15,554 nucleotides of DNA, from positions 1-15,554 of the forward strand of contig JAFOJR010000205.1 in the NCBI GenBank assembly GCA_017420125.1, in the 5' to 3' direction. How positions within the stretch are numbered: position 1 is the first letter of the stretch; each line of letters starts with the position of its first letter. This DNA comes from Oscillospiraceae bacterium (GTDB taxonomy: Bacteria; Bacillota; Clostridia; Oscillospirales; Oscillospiraceae). Of the stretch, positions 7,271 through 14,977 are shown in pieces. The position numbers and the translations under genes were made by a program. The notes under the pieces are model-generated. The model had not been told where the DNA came from, did no database searches, and worked only from the letters and a program-made list of their open reading frames with translations.

Positions 7271-7302
7271 CCTCCCCGCCAAAGGGCCGCCCCCGGCGGG
7301 AG
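7271..7302 (-). other. GC-rich imperfect hairpin in the murG-murA spacer
   Basis: CTCCCCGCC (7272-7280) pairs with GGCGGGAG (7295-7302) over 8 bp with a single bulged C. There is no T-tract on either strand, so it is not an intrinsic terminator. It lies in the 145-base murG-murA spacer, which also carries a 9-bp direct tandem duplication, ACTCAACTT twice, at 7306-7323. It could be an mRNA-processing or stability element. Confidence 0.35.
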
Positions 7303-7387
7303 AGGACTCAACTTACTCAACTTATCGTATGCCGTTTCAAAGCAGATGTGCAGAGACGGGGAAAGATTTGCGGCCGTTTTCCCGCTT

Positions 7388-8512
7388 TTACGGACGGATC
7401 AGTTCCATCATGACTTCATACATCCGTTGGGCCGCGTCCGGCACGGAAACCCCGCCGGATGCCCGGCGCATGGCCTCCAGCTCGTCCGGCCGGGACAGGA
7501 GCCGCTGTGTCGTTTCAAAGAGCGTTTGGCCGCTGCATTCCGCTTCCGGCAACAGAACGGCCGCGCCGCGCTGTTCCAGCACCCGGGCATTTTTCTCCTG
7601 ATGGTTCCCCGCCACATTGGGGGAAGGGATTAAAATACACGGCTTTGCCAGCGCCGTCACCTCGCTGATGGTGGACGCGCCGGCCCGGCAGATCACAAAA
7701 TCCGCGGCGGCCATCACCACCGACATATTATAAATATATTCTTTTAACTGAATATTGGGATGCTGATTTAGATCCACGTCCATGGAGCGGATCAGTTCCG
7801 GCATCCATTGATATCCGGCGCTCCCCGCGCCGTGGATATGATAAAAAGCGTCCTCCCGGCTCTCCAGGCGGATAAATTCCGCCATCTGCCGGTTCATCTC
7901 CCGGGCGCCCAGACTGCCGAAATAGGAGAGCACCAGCGGCCTGTCATCTTCCAGCCCCAGCTCTTTGCGGGCCTCCGCCCGGGTCCGGGTAAAAAAGTCG
8001 CCGCGGACCGGCGTCCCCGTGACAATCACCCGCTCCGGATGGGGATAGTTCCCCCGGCTGTCCTCAAAGCCGACCATAATCCGGTCTGCAATTTTCGCCA
8101 GCATTTTCGTGGTCAGGCCGGGCACGGCGTTGGATTCGTGAATCACCGTGGGAATCCCCTGCCGGGCCGCTTCCCGCACCACGGGATAGCTGGCATAGCC
8201 GCCGGTTCCCACCACCAGATCCGGCCGGAACTTCCGTATGATTTTTTTTGCCTGCCGCCGGGATTTGGGCAGACAGTATAAGGTTTTGATGTTATACCGA
8301 ATGGCAAACCAGGAAAACGAACGCTGAAACCGCATGGCATCCACGGTTTCCAGCGGATATCCCTCCCGGGGCACCAGTTCGTTTTCCATGCCCCGCCGGG
8401 CCCCCGCAAATAAAATATTGGCTTCCGGATGCCGCTCCTTCAGCAGCCGCGCCGCGGCAATGGCAGGGTTAATATGGCCCGCCGTCCCGCCGCAGGTAAA
8501 CAAGACATTCAA
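7388..8512 (-). CDS. murG: UDP-GlcNAc:lipid I N-acetylglucosaminyltransferase MurG
   Basis: A GT28-family glycosyltransferase on the inner face of the membrane that adds GlcNAc to lipid I to make lipid II. In 374 residues: the N-terminal glycine-rich loop TCGGTAGHINPA (6-17), a second glycine-rich loop VVGTGGYASYP (about 100-110), HESNAVPG (about 125-132), the third loop FGSLGAR, and the donor-site segment CRAGASTISE with the acidic and Gln residues beyond it (SPNVAGNHQEKNA). The start codon is TTG: the nearby ATG (8508) is out of frame, AGGCGGTGA lies about 5 nt before the TTG, and NVLFTCGGTAGH is the expected beginning. It follows ftsW after 45 bases. Domain order and length are typical. 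Confidence 0.95.
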   Translation of the reverse strand: MNVLFTCGGTAGHINPAIAAARLLKERHPEANILFAGARRGMENELVPREGYPLETVDAMRFQRSFSWFAIRYNIKTLYCLPKSRRQAKKIIRKFRPDLVVGTGGYASYPVVREAARQGIPTVIHESNAVPGLTTKMLAKIADRIMVGFEDSRGNYPHPERVIVTGTPVRGDFFTRTRAEARKELGLEDDRPLVLSYFGSLGAREMNRQMAEFIRLESREDAFYHIHGAGSAGYQWMPELIRSMDVDLNQHPNIQLKEYIYNMSVVMAAADFVICRAGASTISEVTALAKPCILIPSPNVAGNHQEKNARVLEQRGAAVLLPEAECSGQTLFETTQRLLSRPDELEAMRRASGGVSVPDAAQRMYEVMMELIRP

Positions 8513-8557
8513 ACAATCACCGCCTGCAAATCAAATCGCTGTACTGCCTCCAAACAC

Positions 8558-9712
8558 TCAGCCGGAGCGTGGCGCCGGAATCTGCCTGGAGACAGACAGG
8601 ACAATTCCGATTTCAAAAAGCTGCAGAAACAGCGCCGTGCCGCCATAGCTGAAGAACGGCAGGGAAATCCCCGTTGCCGGCAAAAAGTTTGTCACAACGC
8701 AGATGTTCAAAAAGACCTGGGCGGCCAGCAGCGTGGTCACGCCCACAATCAGAAGAGAACCAAACCGGTCCCGGGCGTGGATGGCAAGCCAGTAGCCCCG
8801 CAGGACCAGCAATGCAAACAGAATCAAGACTATGGCGCCGCCCACATATCCCAGTTCTTCGCAGACCACGGCGAAAATAAAGTCGTTGTGCTCTTCCGGA
8901 AGATAGAGGAATTTTTGGCGGCTCTTGCCCAGACCCAGCCCCAAAAACCCGCCGGAGCCGATGGCATACAGGGACTGAATCGTCTGATACCCCTTGCCCT
9001 GGGGGTCGCTCCACGGGTTCAGCCAATGCTGGAGCCGGCTGGTCATATATGAGGTCTGGGTAATAATAAACAGCAGGATCGCGGCCATGCCGCCGCCCCC
9101 CAGCAGGACCCATTTCAGCTTCAGCCCGCCCACAAACAAAAGGGTGATGCCGGCAATCAAGATCAAAATGGTGCCGGACATATGGGGTTCAAAATACATC
9201 AGGATCACAATCAGCGCCAAAATCACGGCAAACGGAACCAGATTCCGCCATTCCGTTATTTTTTCCTTCATCTTGGAAATGCGGGCGGAAAAGTACAAAA
9301 TGACGCCCAGCTTTGCCAGCTCCGACGGCTGGAAATTGGTAATCCCCAAATTCAGCCACCGCCGCGCGCCGTTGATCCGCATGCTGAATCCCGGAATGGG
9401 AAGCAGGACCACCACCAGAAAGAAGATCGCGGCGCCCAGCACAATCACAGACAGCCCCCGGAAGGACTGGTAGTCAATTTTGGAAACCACAAACATAACC
9501 GCCACGCCGGCCACGGCAAAGATGGCCTGCTTGATGAAATACGTCATCGCATTTCCCGATTCATAATAAGAGGAAGCAGAACTGGCAGACAGCAGCATCA
9601 CCAGCCCAAACCCCAGCAGGAGCATCGCAATCAACAAAAACGGCAGGTCAATGGGGCCGCGCGCCAGCTTTTCCTCCTGTGTGAGCTGCCTCCTTTTTTG
9701 GTTCTGTTTCAT
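8558..9712 (-). CDS. ftsW: SEDS peptidoglycan glycosyltransferase FtsW (SpoVE-like)
   Basis: A SEDS-family lipid II polymerase that works with a cognate class B PBP in septal (or spore) wall synthesis. The protein has 384 residues and about ten membrane helices. Conserved elements are INGARRWLNLG and FQPSELAKLG (about 113-136), the large extracellular loop with WSDPQGKGYQTIQSLYAIGSGG (within 234-255), LPEEHNDFIF (271-280), which holds the catalytic Asp277 equivalent, and GISLPFFSYGG (348-358). I start at the ATG at 9712 because TTGGAGG lies 6 nt before it; the TTG four codons upstream belongs to that ribosome binding site. Its partner is presumably the FtsI/SpoVD-type PBP encoded upstream in the same cluster. 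In Clostridia, FtsW and SpoVE are hard to tell apart by sequence alone. Confidence 0.94.
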   Translation of the reverse strand: MKQNQKRRQLTQEEKLARGPIDLPFLLIAMLLLGFGLVMLLSASSASSYYESGNAMTYFIKQAIFAVAGVAVMFVVSKIDYQSFRGLSVIVLGAAIFFLVVVLLPIPGFSMRINGARRWLNLGITNFQPSELAKLGVILYFSARISKMKEKITEWRNLVPFAVILALIVILMYFEPHMSGTILILIAGITLLFVGGLKLKWVLLGGGGMAAILLFIITQTSYMTSRLQHWLNPWSDPQGKGYQTIQSLYAIGSGGFLGLGLGKSRQKFLYLPEEHNDFIFAVVCEELGYVGGAIVLILFALLVLRGYWLAIHARDRFGSLLIVGVTTLLAAQVFLNICVVTNFLPATGISLPFFSYGGTALFLQLFEIGIVLSVSRQIPAPRSG

Positions 9713-9768
9713 CTTTGCCTCCAAATCAATGAATTCTCAAACGTGCGAATCTTCCCTCTTTTGCGCCG

Positions 9769-10752
9769 TCAAAGCACATATCGGCCCGACACGCCCCAAA
9801 AGGCCAGGGCGCAAAACAGCAGCGTTATGCCGGAAAATACAAAAAACAGCTTTTCTTCGCTCCATCCGCCCATCTCAAAATGATGGTGCAGCGGCGCCAT
9901 GCGGAAAATCCGCTTTCCATGGGTCGCTTTGAAATAGAGCACCTGAATAATATCCGACAGCGTTTCCACCAGATAGATAATCCCCACCACGATGATAATC
10001 AGGGGGATGTCCAACGCAAAGGCCAGACCGCAGACCGCACCGCCCAAAAACAGCGAGCCGGTGTCGCCCATAAACACTTTCGCCGGATGGAAATTATACA
10101 GCAGGAAGCCGCACAGCCCGCCTACCAGCGCCGCGGCAAAGATTCCCTGGGGGATGCGCCCCCACAAAACTGCCGCCGCGGCAAAAAAGATCCCCACCGG
10201 AATCGTAACCCCTGTGGCAAGGCCGTCCACCCCATCGGTGATATTCACCGCGTTCACAGTCCCCACAATCACAAAGGCGGCAAAGATCATATATACCACC
10301 CAGTTTATTTTCCAGTACACGTGGAAAAAGGGAATGTACAGATTGGGCGTCAGATAGCCGATCTGACGCAGGAGAATCACAAAAACAATCGCCGCCGCCA
10401 GCTGAAGCAAAAACTTCTGGGGCGCGGTCAGTCCCGTATTTTGGGATTTTTTGATTTTGACATAATCGTCCACAAAGCCGATGGCGCCGTATACCAATGC
10501 AAAAACAAAAATGATCAAATGGCCGAATTCCCCCGCCATCATCCGGCGCCAGCCCAAAATCACAATGGCGAGGAAAATGCCCGCAATGAACATGATCCCG
10601 CCCATGGTGGGCGTCCCCTGTTTCGACATGTGCCAGGTAGGGCCGTCTTCCTTGATGCTCTGCCCTGCTTTCAGCCGCAAAAACGGCACCCACCATTTTC
10701 CAAATAAAGCGGTTGCCAGAAACGCAACCCCAAATGCAATCCCAATTTCCAT
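9769..10752 (-). CDS. mraY: Phospho-N-acetylmuramoyl-pentapeptide transferase MraY
   Basis: An integral membrane enzyme that moves phospho-MurNAc-pentapeptide from UDP to undecaprenyl phosphate, making lipid I. The protein has 327 residues with about ten helices. Diagnostic motifs are TMGGIMF (49-55), the Mg-binding Asp pair in DDYVK (95-99), NAVNITDGVDGLATG (167-181), FMGDTGSL with Asp230, and the MraY-specific APLHHHFE (286-293), which separates it from other polyprenyl-phosphate transferases. The open frame extends much further upstream, but only over murE and its spacer. I start at the ATG at 10752; a TTG at 10761 with AGGAAGG in front is a real alternative, adding three residues. The 118 bases between murE and mraY are unusually structured. 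murF and murD, its usual neighbours, are not adjacent. Confidence 0.96.
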   Translation of the reverse strand: MEIGIAFGVAFLATALFGKWWVPFLRLKAGQSIKEDGPTWHMSKQGTPTMGGIMFIAGIFLAIVILGWRRMMAGEFGHLIIFVFALVYGAIGFVDDYVKIKKSQNTGLTAPQKFLLQLAAAIVFVILLRQIGYLTPNLYIPFFHVYWKINWVVYMIFAAFVIVGTVNAVNITDGVDGLATGVTIPVGIFFAAAAVLWGRIPQGIFAAALVGGLCGFLLYNFHPAKVFMGDTGSLFLGGAVCGLAFALDIPLIIIVVGIIYLVETLSDIIQVLYFKATHGKRIFRMAPLHHHFEMGGWSEEKLFFVFSGITLLFCALAFWGVSGRYVL

Positions 10753-10808
10753 TGTTTCCAACGCTTCCTTCCTGTTCCCCGCCCCGCCGTTTCGCGGAGC
10801 CGGCCGGC

Positions 10809-10830
10809 GGCAGATGCAGAGGCATCTGCC
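10809..10830 (-). other. Perfect 9-bp hairpin in the murE-mraY spacer
   Basis: GGCAGATGC and GCATCTGCC form a perfect 9-bp stem closing the four-base loop AGAG. It sits in the 118-base spacer between the murE stop and the mraY start. No T-tract follows on either strand, so it is not a standard terminator. Just 5' of it on the mRNA, CAAAAC/GTTTTG forms another small stem (10852-10870), and just 3' there are CCGCCG and CGGCGG segments able to pair. Possible roles are an RNA processing or stability element, or control of mraY translation. Confidence 0.55.
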
Positions 10831-10870
10831 TGACCGGATCTCTCTTTTGCTCAAAACCAAACACGTTTTG

Positions 10871-12346
10871 TTATGCTTCGTTTCCGCCGGCGTCTTTCCG
10901 CCGGCCGGCGGCCCATGCCGCCACTTCCATTCGCTCGTCCAGCGGCCGAACTTCCGTTCCGATGACCTGGTAAAGCTCATGGCCTTTCCCGGCCAGAACA
11001 ACCGTATCGCCCGGCTGTGCCAGATCCAGAATGGCCCGGATGGCCCGCCTGCGGTCCGCCTCCACCTGATACGGGGTGGAAAGCCCCTGCATCCCCGCCA
11101 GGATGTCTTTGATGATCTCCTCCGGCGGTTCCGTTCTGGGGTTGTCGGATGTGACCATTACAAAATCGGAAAGCTCTGCTCCGATGGCGCCCATAATCGG
11201 GCGCTTGCTTCGATCCCGGTCCCCGCCGCATCCAAAGAGCAGCAGGACCCGCCCCTTTGTAAACCGCCGCACGGTCATCAAAATATTTTCCAGTGCGTTG
11301 GGCGTATGGGCATAATCGATCAGCACCGTGAAATCCGCCTCCAGCGGCACCACTTCAATCCGCCCCCGCACGCCGGCGGCGTGCTTGAACGCCCGGCGGA
11401 TGCCGGATAGGGGAAGGCCCAGCGACAACCCGCAGGCAATGGCCCCCAGGGCGTTATAAATGGTAAATCCGCCGGGGAAGGGCAGTTCGATCCGCCCGAT
11501 CTCGCCCAAGGCAACCGCTTCGAATACAACCCGGTCCGAAAACAGCCGGATATTTTTGGCCACCACATCCGCTTCATTTTTATTTTCCGAATACGTTATG
11601 GCCGGACAGAGCTTCTGTCTGAAATAAAACTGTCCTGCCGCGTCGTCCAGATTGTATACAGCTTTTTTGCACTGGGCAAACAGCCGACCCTTTGCCGCCC
11701 GGTATGCCTCCATGGTCTGATGAAAATCCAGATGGTCCCGGGTCAAATTGGTGAAGACGGCCCGTTCAAACAGAATCCCGTCCACCCTTCCCAGCATGAG
11801 GGCATGGGAGGAAACCTCCATCACCACATGGGTGCAGCCCGCTTTTTCCATTTGGGCCAGCAGCCGCTGCAGATCCAGCGACTCCGGCGTGGTGCGGACA
11901 GCAGGCAGCGCCCGGTCGCCGATCAGATTCTGATTGGTTCCGATCAGCCCCACCCGCGCGCCCAGCACGCCCTCCAGCATGGCTTTCAGCAAATACGTGG
12001 TGGTGGTTTTCCCATTGGTTCCCGTCACGCCCAGAATGGTCAGCCGCCGCGCAGGATTGCGGTAAAACCGGGCGGCGGCCTGCGCCATGGCCGCCCGCGT
12101 ATCCGCCACCTGGAGATACGGGATAGTTTGATCCTCCGGCGCCCGCTGACACAGCACCGCTGCCGCGCCGCGGGCCGCGGCCTCGGCGATAAATTGATGT
12201 CCGTCTGTATGATACCCCGGAATCGCCACAAACAGCATCTGCGGCTGCACTTCTCTGGAGGAATAACAAATTCCGCCAATTTCCGGGTCTTCTCTCAGGT
12301 TTTGTCCCAACAGTTCAATTCCTGCCAGCAGCACGGAAAGCTTCAT
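10871..12346 (-). CDS. murE: UDP-N-acetylmuramoyl-tripeptide synthetase MurE (meso-diaminopimelate-adding)
   Basis: A cytosolic ATP-dependent Mur ligase that adds the third amino acid to UDP-MurNAc-L-Ala-D-Glu. The protein has 491 residues. Visible are the ATP loop GVTGTNGKTTTT (106-117), EVSSHAL (177-183), the Lys219 equivalent of the carbamylated lysine in AYRAAKGRLF, DYAHTPN (344-350), and the substrate-specificity motif DNPR (401-404, in SDNPRTEPP). In characterised MurE enzymes, DNPR goes with meso-diaminopimelate, while lysine-adding enzymes carry a different motif, so the wall is probably directly cross-linked DAP type. KGHE (454-457) is also typical. The frame is open 17 codons higher, but AGGAGG lies 8 nt before the ATG at 12346. 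It follows the PBP gene after 97 bases. Confidence 0.96.
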   Translation of the reverse strand: MKLSVLLAGIELLGQNLREDPEIGGICYSSREVQPQMLFVAIPGYHTDGHQFIAEAAARGAAAVLCQRAPEDQTIPYLQVADTRAAMAQAAARFYRNPARRLTILGVTGTNGKTTTTYLLKAMLEGVLGARVGLIGTNQNLIGDRALPAVRTTPESLDLQRLLAQMEKAGCTHVVMEVSSHALMLGRVDGILFERAVFTNLTRDHLDFHQTMEAYRAAKGRLFAQCKKAVYNLDDAAGQFYFRQKLCPAITYSENKNEADVVAKNIRLFSDRVVFEAVALGEIGRIELPFPGGFTIYNALGAIACGLSLGLPLSGIRRAFKHAAGVRGRIEVVPLEADFTVLIDYAHTPNALENILMTVRRFTKGRVLLLFGCGGDRDRSKRPIMGAIGAELSDFVMVTSDNPRTEPPEEIIKDILAGMQGLSTPYQVEADRRRAIRAILDLAQPGDTVVLAGKGHELYQVIGTEVRPLDERMEVAAWAAGRRKDAGGNEA

Positions 12347-12443
12347 ACCCAATACCTCCTGCCAGATCATGTTGGACACGCGGCCACAGCCGCCCAAAAC
12401 CTTTCAAACAATCTTTTTTATTCAAAATGCCCGGGACTTCTGA

Positions 12444-14714
12444 TCAATCCCGAATGCTGGTATCGCCAAACTGCACTTCTACTACCGTTCCCCTGTCTAC
12501 CATCGCTCCTTTCAAAATGGACTGCCGTGTGGCAACAGTCGCGCCGGATTCTGTCCGTTTCGCGCCAATCGCCTTCATATAGAGTCCCCTGTTGGTCAAA
12601 ACCGTATTGGCTTTTTCCGCCGTCAATCCAACCACATTGGGAACGCGCACCTGATCTGTGGGCTTTTCCTTCCCCAGATACAAAACAACCTCCACGCCGT
12701 TTGGCACCACAGAACCATAGGCGGGAATCTGGTCGGTTATTTTTTCCTCGTCGCCCACCACACGGTATGTAAAGCCTTTCTCCTGCAGAACAACCTTGGC
12801 TTCTCCCAGGGACAGGCCCACCAGATTGGGAACGGAAGTGTCCACCGTCTGTACTTCTTCTTCCGTGTACTGGGGCTCCACGTCCATATACTGCATGATA
12901 TCGTCAATCAAAGAACCCACCACCGGGGCCGCCATATTGCCGCCGCTGACATAATAGCCGGAGCTGGCGCTGGGGGTATCCAGCCCCACCAGCACAATGA
13001 CCTCCGGATCATTTGCCGGGGCAAATCCCATAAAGGAAGCGATCAGGTTGCCGGTTGTTTCGTCCCGCTTTTCGGAGGTGCCGGTTTTCCCGCCGATGCG
13101 CCATCCCGCCACATAGGCGTTTTTCCCGGTGCCATCGCGCACGACGCTTTCCAAAATTTCCCGCACTTTTGCGGAAGTTTCTTCGCTGACCACCTGCCGC
13201 ACAACCACAGGCTTATGCTCTTCCACAACGGCGCCGTCCTGCCCGGTTACCTTTGCCACCACATACGGTTCCATCAGATATCCGCCGTTGATGGCGGCCG
13301 AGCAGGCGGTAATCAGCTGGATGGGCGTCACCTTCAGCGTCTGGCCAAAGGCGGCCACGGCAAGAGAGACAATGTTCTGGCCAAAGTCTTCCTCGCTCCA
13401 GATGACGCTGTTGCCTTCGCCCAGCAGATCCACATTCGTTCTTTCCAGCAGGCCGAAGGCTTTCATATAATCATAGAATTTATCTGTTCCAATCCGCAGG
13501 CCGATGTTGATAAATGCCGGGTTGCATGAATTCTGCACCGCCTGGGCCAGATTCTGGGTGCCATGGCCTTTGTGGTTGCTGCAGTAAATCGGTTGATCCC
13601 AGCCCTGGACAGTGGCGGAGCCGGAGCAGTAAAATGTGTCGTTGTCCGACACCACATCTTCATCCAGCGCCATGGCCAGCGTCAGGATCTTAAAAACAGA
13701 GCCCGGTTCATACGCATCGCTGACACCGCGGTTTCGCCATTGCTTTAACTGCAGCTCAGACAGCTTCTCCGCGTATTCCTCTGATTCTTTCGCCGGCAAT
13801 TCCTCTGCCAGATTCTCATTGTAAATCTCACTGGGGTTGTTCAGGTCATAATTCGGCATGCTGGACATGGCGTAAATGGCGCCGGTTTTGGGGTTCATCA
13901 CAATGCCGAACGCGCCGTTTTGCACCCGGTATTTTTCAATCGCCTCTGCCAGACGCCGATCCAGATAATATTGTATGGTGCTGTCGATGGTCAGCGTAAT
14001 ATCTTCCCCGTCCACCGCGTCGTAATAATCTCCAAACTGATACAGCATTTCCGTTCCCTTTGCTGTTTTTGCGGTGATGACTCTGCCGTTTTCCCCTTCC
14101 AGTTCTTTGTTATACAGCTTCTCCACGCCGTTTAACCCTGTGTTGTCTGTCCCCACGAACCCGATCACATGGGAGGCCAGACTGCCGCCCGGGTAATAGC
14201 GGCGGGTATCCGGCATGAGATAAACGCCGAAGGTCAATTCATTTTCTTTGATAAAGGCGCGGATTTTTTCTTCTGTCTCCTGCTCCACTTTCCGCTTGAC
14301 CACCACATACTGGGAATTGGTGTTGCCCATTTTCTCCAGAATGTCGTCCCGGTCCAGATCCAGAATTTCCGCCAGACCTGTCGCAATCACGTCTTTGTCC
14401 ATGTCCCGCTCCACAATGTCCTTGGGCGAGATGATGACGTTTTGCACGGTGGCGCTGATGGCCAGAACCGTGTGTTTGGCGTCATAGATCACGCCGCGGG
14501 AGGCAGAAACCGTTGCCGAACGCGTCTGCTGCTCCACGGCCATTTCCTCATATTTCTCATGAGACAAGATTTGAACATGAAACAGCCGGCCCAGCAGCAG
14601 GAGGAAAATCAGAATGCCAAAGATGCCGCCCAAAACCAGCGTGCGGTTCAAAATGGTACGGTTTGCCTTCTGGTCCGCTGTTAAGCTCCGCTTGTTTTTC
14701 CGTATATTTGCCAT
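12444..14714 (-). CDS. ftsI: Class B penicillin-binding protein (FtsI/PBP2B/SpoVD type) with two PASTA domains
   Basis: A septal transpeptidase that cross-links peptidoglycan made by FtsW. The protein has 756 residues from the ATG at 14714, which has GAGGAG about 7 nt upstream; the open frame 29 codons higher has no support. Order: a basic cytosolic tail, one membrane helix (about 23-43), the N-terminal PBP dimerisation domain with SRGVIYD (72-78), then the transpeptidase domain with the three active-site motifs: SVFK (Ser339, Lys342), SCN (396-398) and KTGT (543-546). Two C-terminal PASTA repeats follow (about 627-681 and 688-749), each starting VPNxVGL. Two cysteines, Cys363 and Cys378, lie between SVFK and SCN. 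PASTA-tailed class B PBPs in Firmicutes include both vegetative PBP2B and sporulation SpoVD; position in the dcw cluster does not decide between them. A terminator-like hairpin lies upstream. Confidence 0.95.
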   Translation of the reverse strand: MANIRKNKRSLTADQKANRTILNRTLVLGGIFGILIFLLLLGRLFHVQILSHEKYEEMAVEQQTRSATVSASRGVIYDAKHTVLAISATVQNVIISPKDIVERDMDKDVIATGLAEILDLDRDDILEKMGNTNSQYVVVKRKVEQETEEKIRAFIKENELTFGVYLMPDTRRYYPGGSLASHVIGFVGTDNTGLNGVEKLYNKELEGENGRVITAKTAKGTEMLYQFGDYYDAVDGEDITLTIDSTIQYYLDRRLAEAIEKYRVQNGAFGIVMNPKTGAIYAMSSMPNYDLNNPSEIYNENLAEELPAKESEEYAEKLSELQLKQWRNRGVSDAYEPGSVFKILTLAMALDEDVVSDNDTFYCSGSATVQGWDQPIYCSNHKGHGTQNLAQAVQNSCNPAFINIGLRIGTDKFYDYMKAFGLLERTNVDLLGEGNSVIWSEEDFGQNIVSLAVAAFGQTLKVTPIQLITACSAAINGGYLMEPYVVAKVTGQDGAVVEEHKPVVVRQVVSEETSAKVREILESVVRDGTGKNAYVAGWRIGGKTGTSEKRDETTGNLIASFMGFAPANDPEVIVLVGLDTPSASSGYYVSGGNMAAPVVGSLIDDIMQYMDVEPQYTEEEVQTVDTSVPNLVGLSLGEAKVVLQEKGFTYRVVGDEEKITDQIPAYGSVVPNGVEVVLYLGKEKPTDQVRVPNVVGLTAEKANTVLTNRGLYMKAIGAKRTESGATVATRQSILKGAMVDRGTVVEVQFGDTSIRD

Positions 14715-14802
14715 CGCTTCGCTCCTCTTCTCCTTCCCTGAGAAAAAAACTCCTCCCCCCGCCGGAGCCGCGACCTCACTGTGCCGCTGCCAAACCATCA
14801 TT

Positions 14803-14844
14803 AAAAATGCAGGAGTAAGAACAATCTGCTCTTACTCCTCGCAT
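14803..14844 (-). terminator. Intrinsic terminator or attenuator between ftsL and the PBP gene
   Basis: On the minus strand AGGAGTAAGA pairs with TCTTACTCCT (10 bp, 14839-14830 with 14820-14811) around a 9-base loop. The stem extends by ATGC/GCAT with one bulged base, giving 14 pairs. The 3' arm runs directly into TTTTT (14807-14803), the classic form of a Rho-independent terminator. It lies 133 bases after the ftsL-like stop and about 90 bases before the PBP start, inside an operon that would normally be read through. I see no good promoter after it, so partial termination (attenuation) is the simplest reading. Confidence 0.75.
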
Positions 14845-14865
14845 ATGACAGACACTGACACGATA

Positions 14866-14952
14866 TCAGCCTGGAAATGCCTTTCCTGCGATCATGTTAT
14901 GTCCCCCGGTTTTGTAATGCACAGCCCGGAAACAAATTGCTCTGCTTCTCAT
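14866..14952 (-). CDS. Possible 28-residue leader ORF before the attenuator
   Basis: ATG to TGA on the minus strand encodes 28 residues, MRSRAICFRAVHYKTGGHNM followed by IAGKAFPG, ending 22 bases before the terminator-like hairpin. The only upstream purine run, AGGG, is one base from the ATG, so the ribosome binding site is poor and translation is doubtful. It is listed because short ORFs just before attenuators can be leader peptides. It may equally be chance, or part of an intergenic repeat. No family is recognised. Confidence 0.15.
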   Translation of the reverse strand: MRSRAICFRAVHYKTGGHNMIAGKAFPG

Positions 14953-14977
14953 GCCCTGTGCCATATATAATCAATCA

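Noticed and set aside
9880..10707. Plus-strand 275-codon frame opposite mraY
   Set aside because: A His/Gln/Asn-rich shadow of a membrane protein gene, with no plausible fold; mraY motifs on the minus strand are complete.
11720..12772. Plus-strand 350-codon frame spanning the murE-PBP junction
   Set aside because: Crosses two well supported minus-strand genes and shows no family features.
14845..14977. Known T-box or riboswitch leader before the PBP gene
   Set aside because: I see no T-box AGGGTGGNACCGCG-like sequence and no recognisable riboswitch core, so it is reported only as an unassigned leader.
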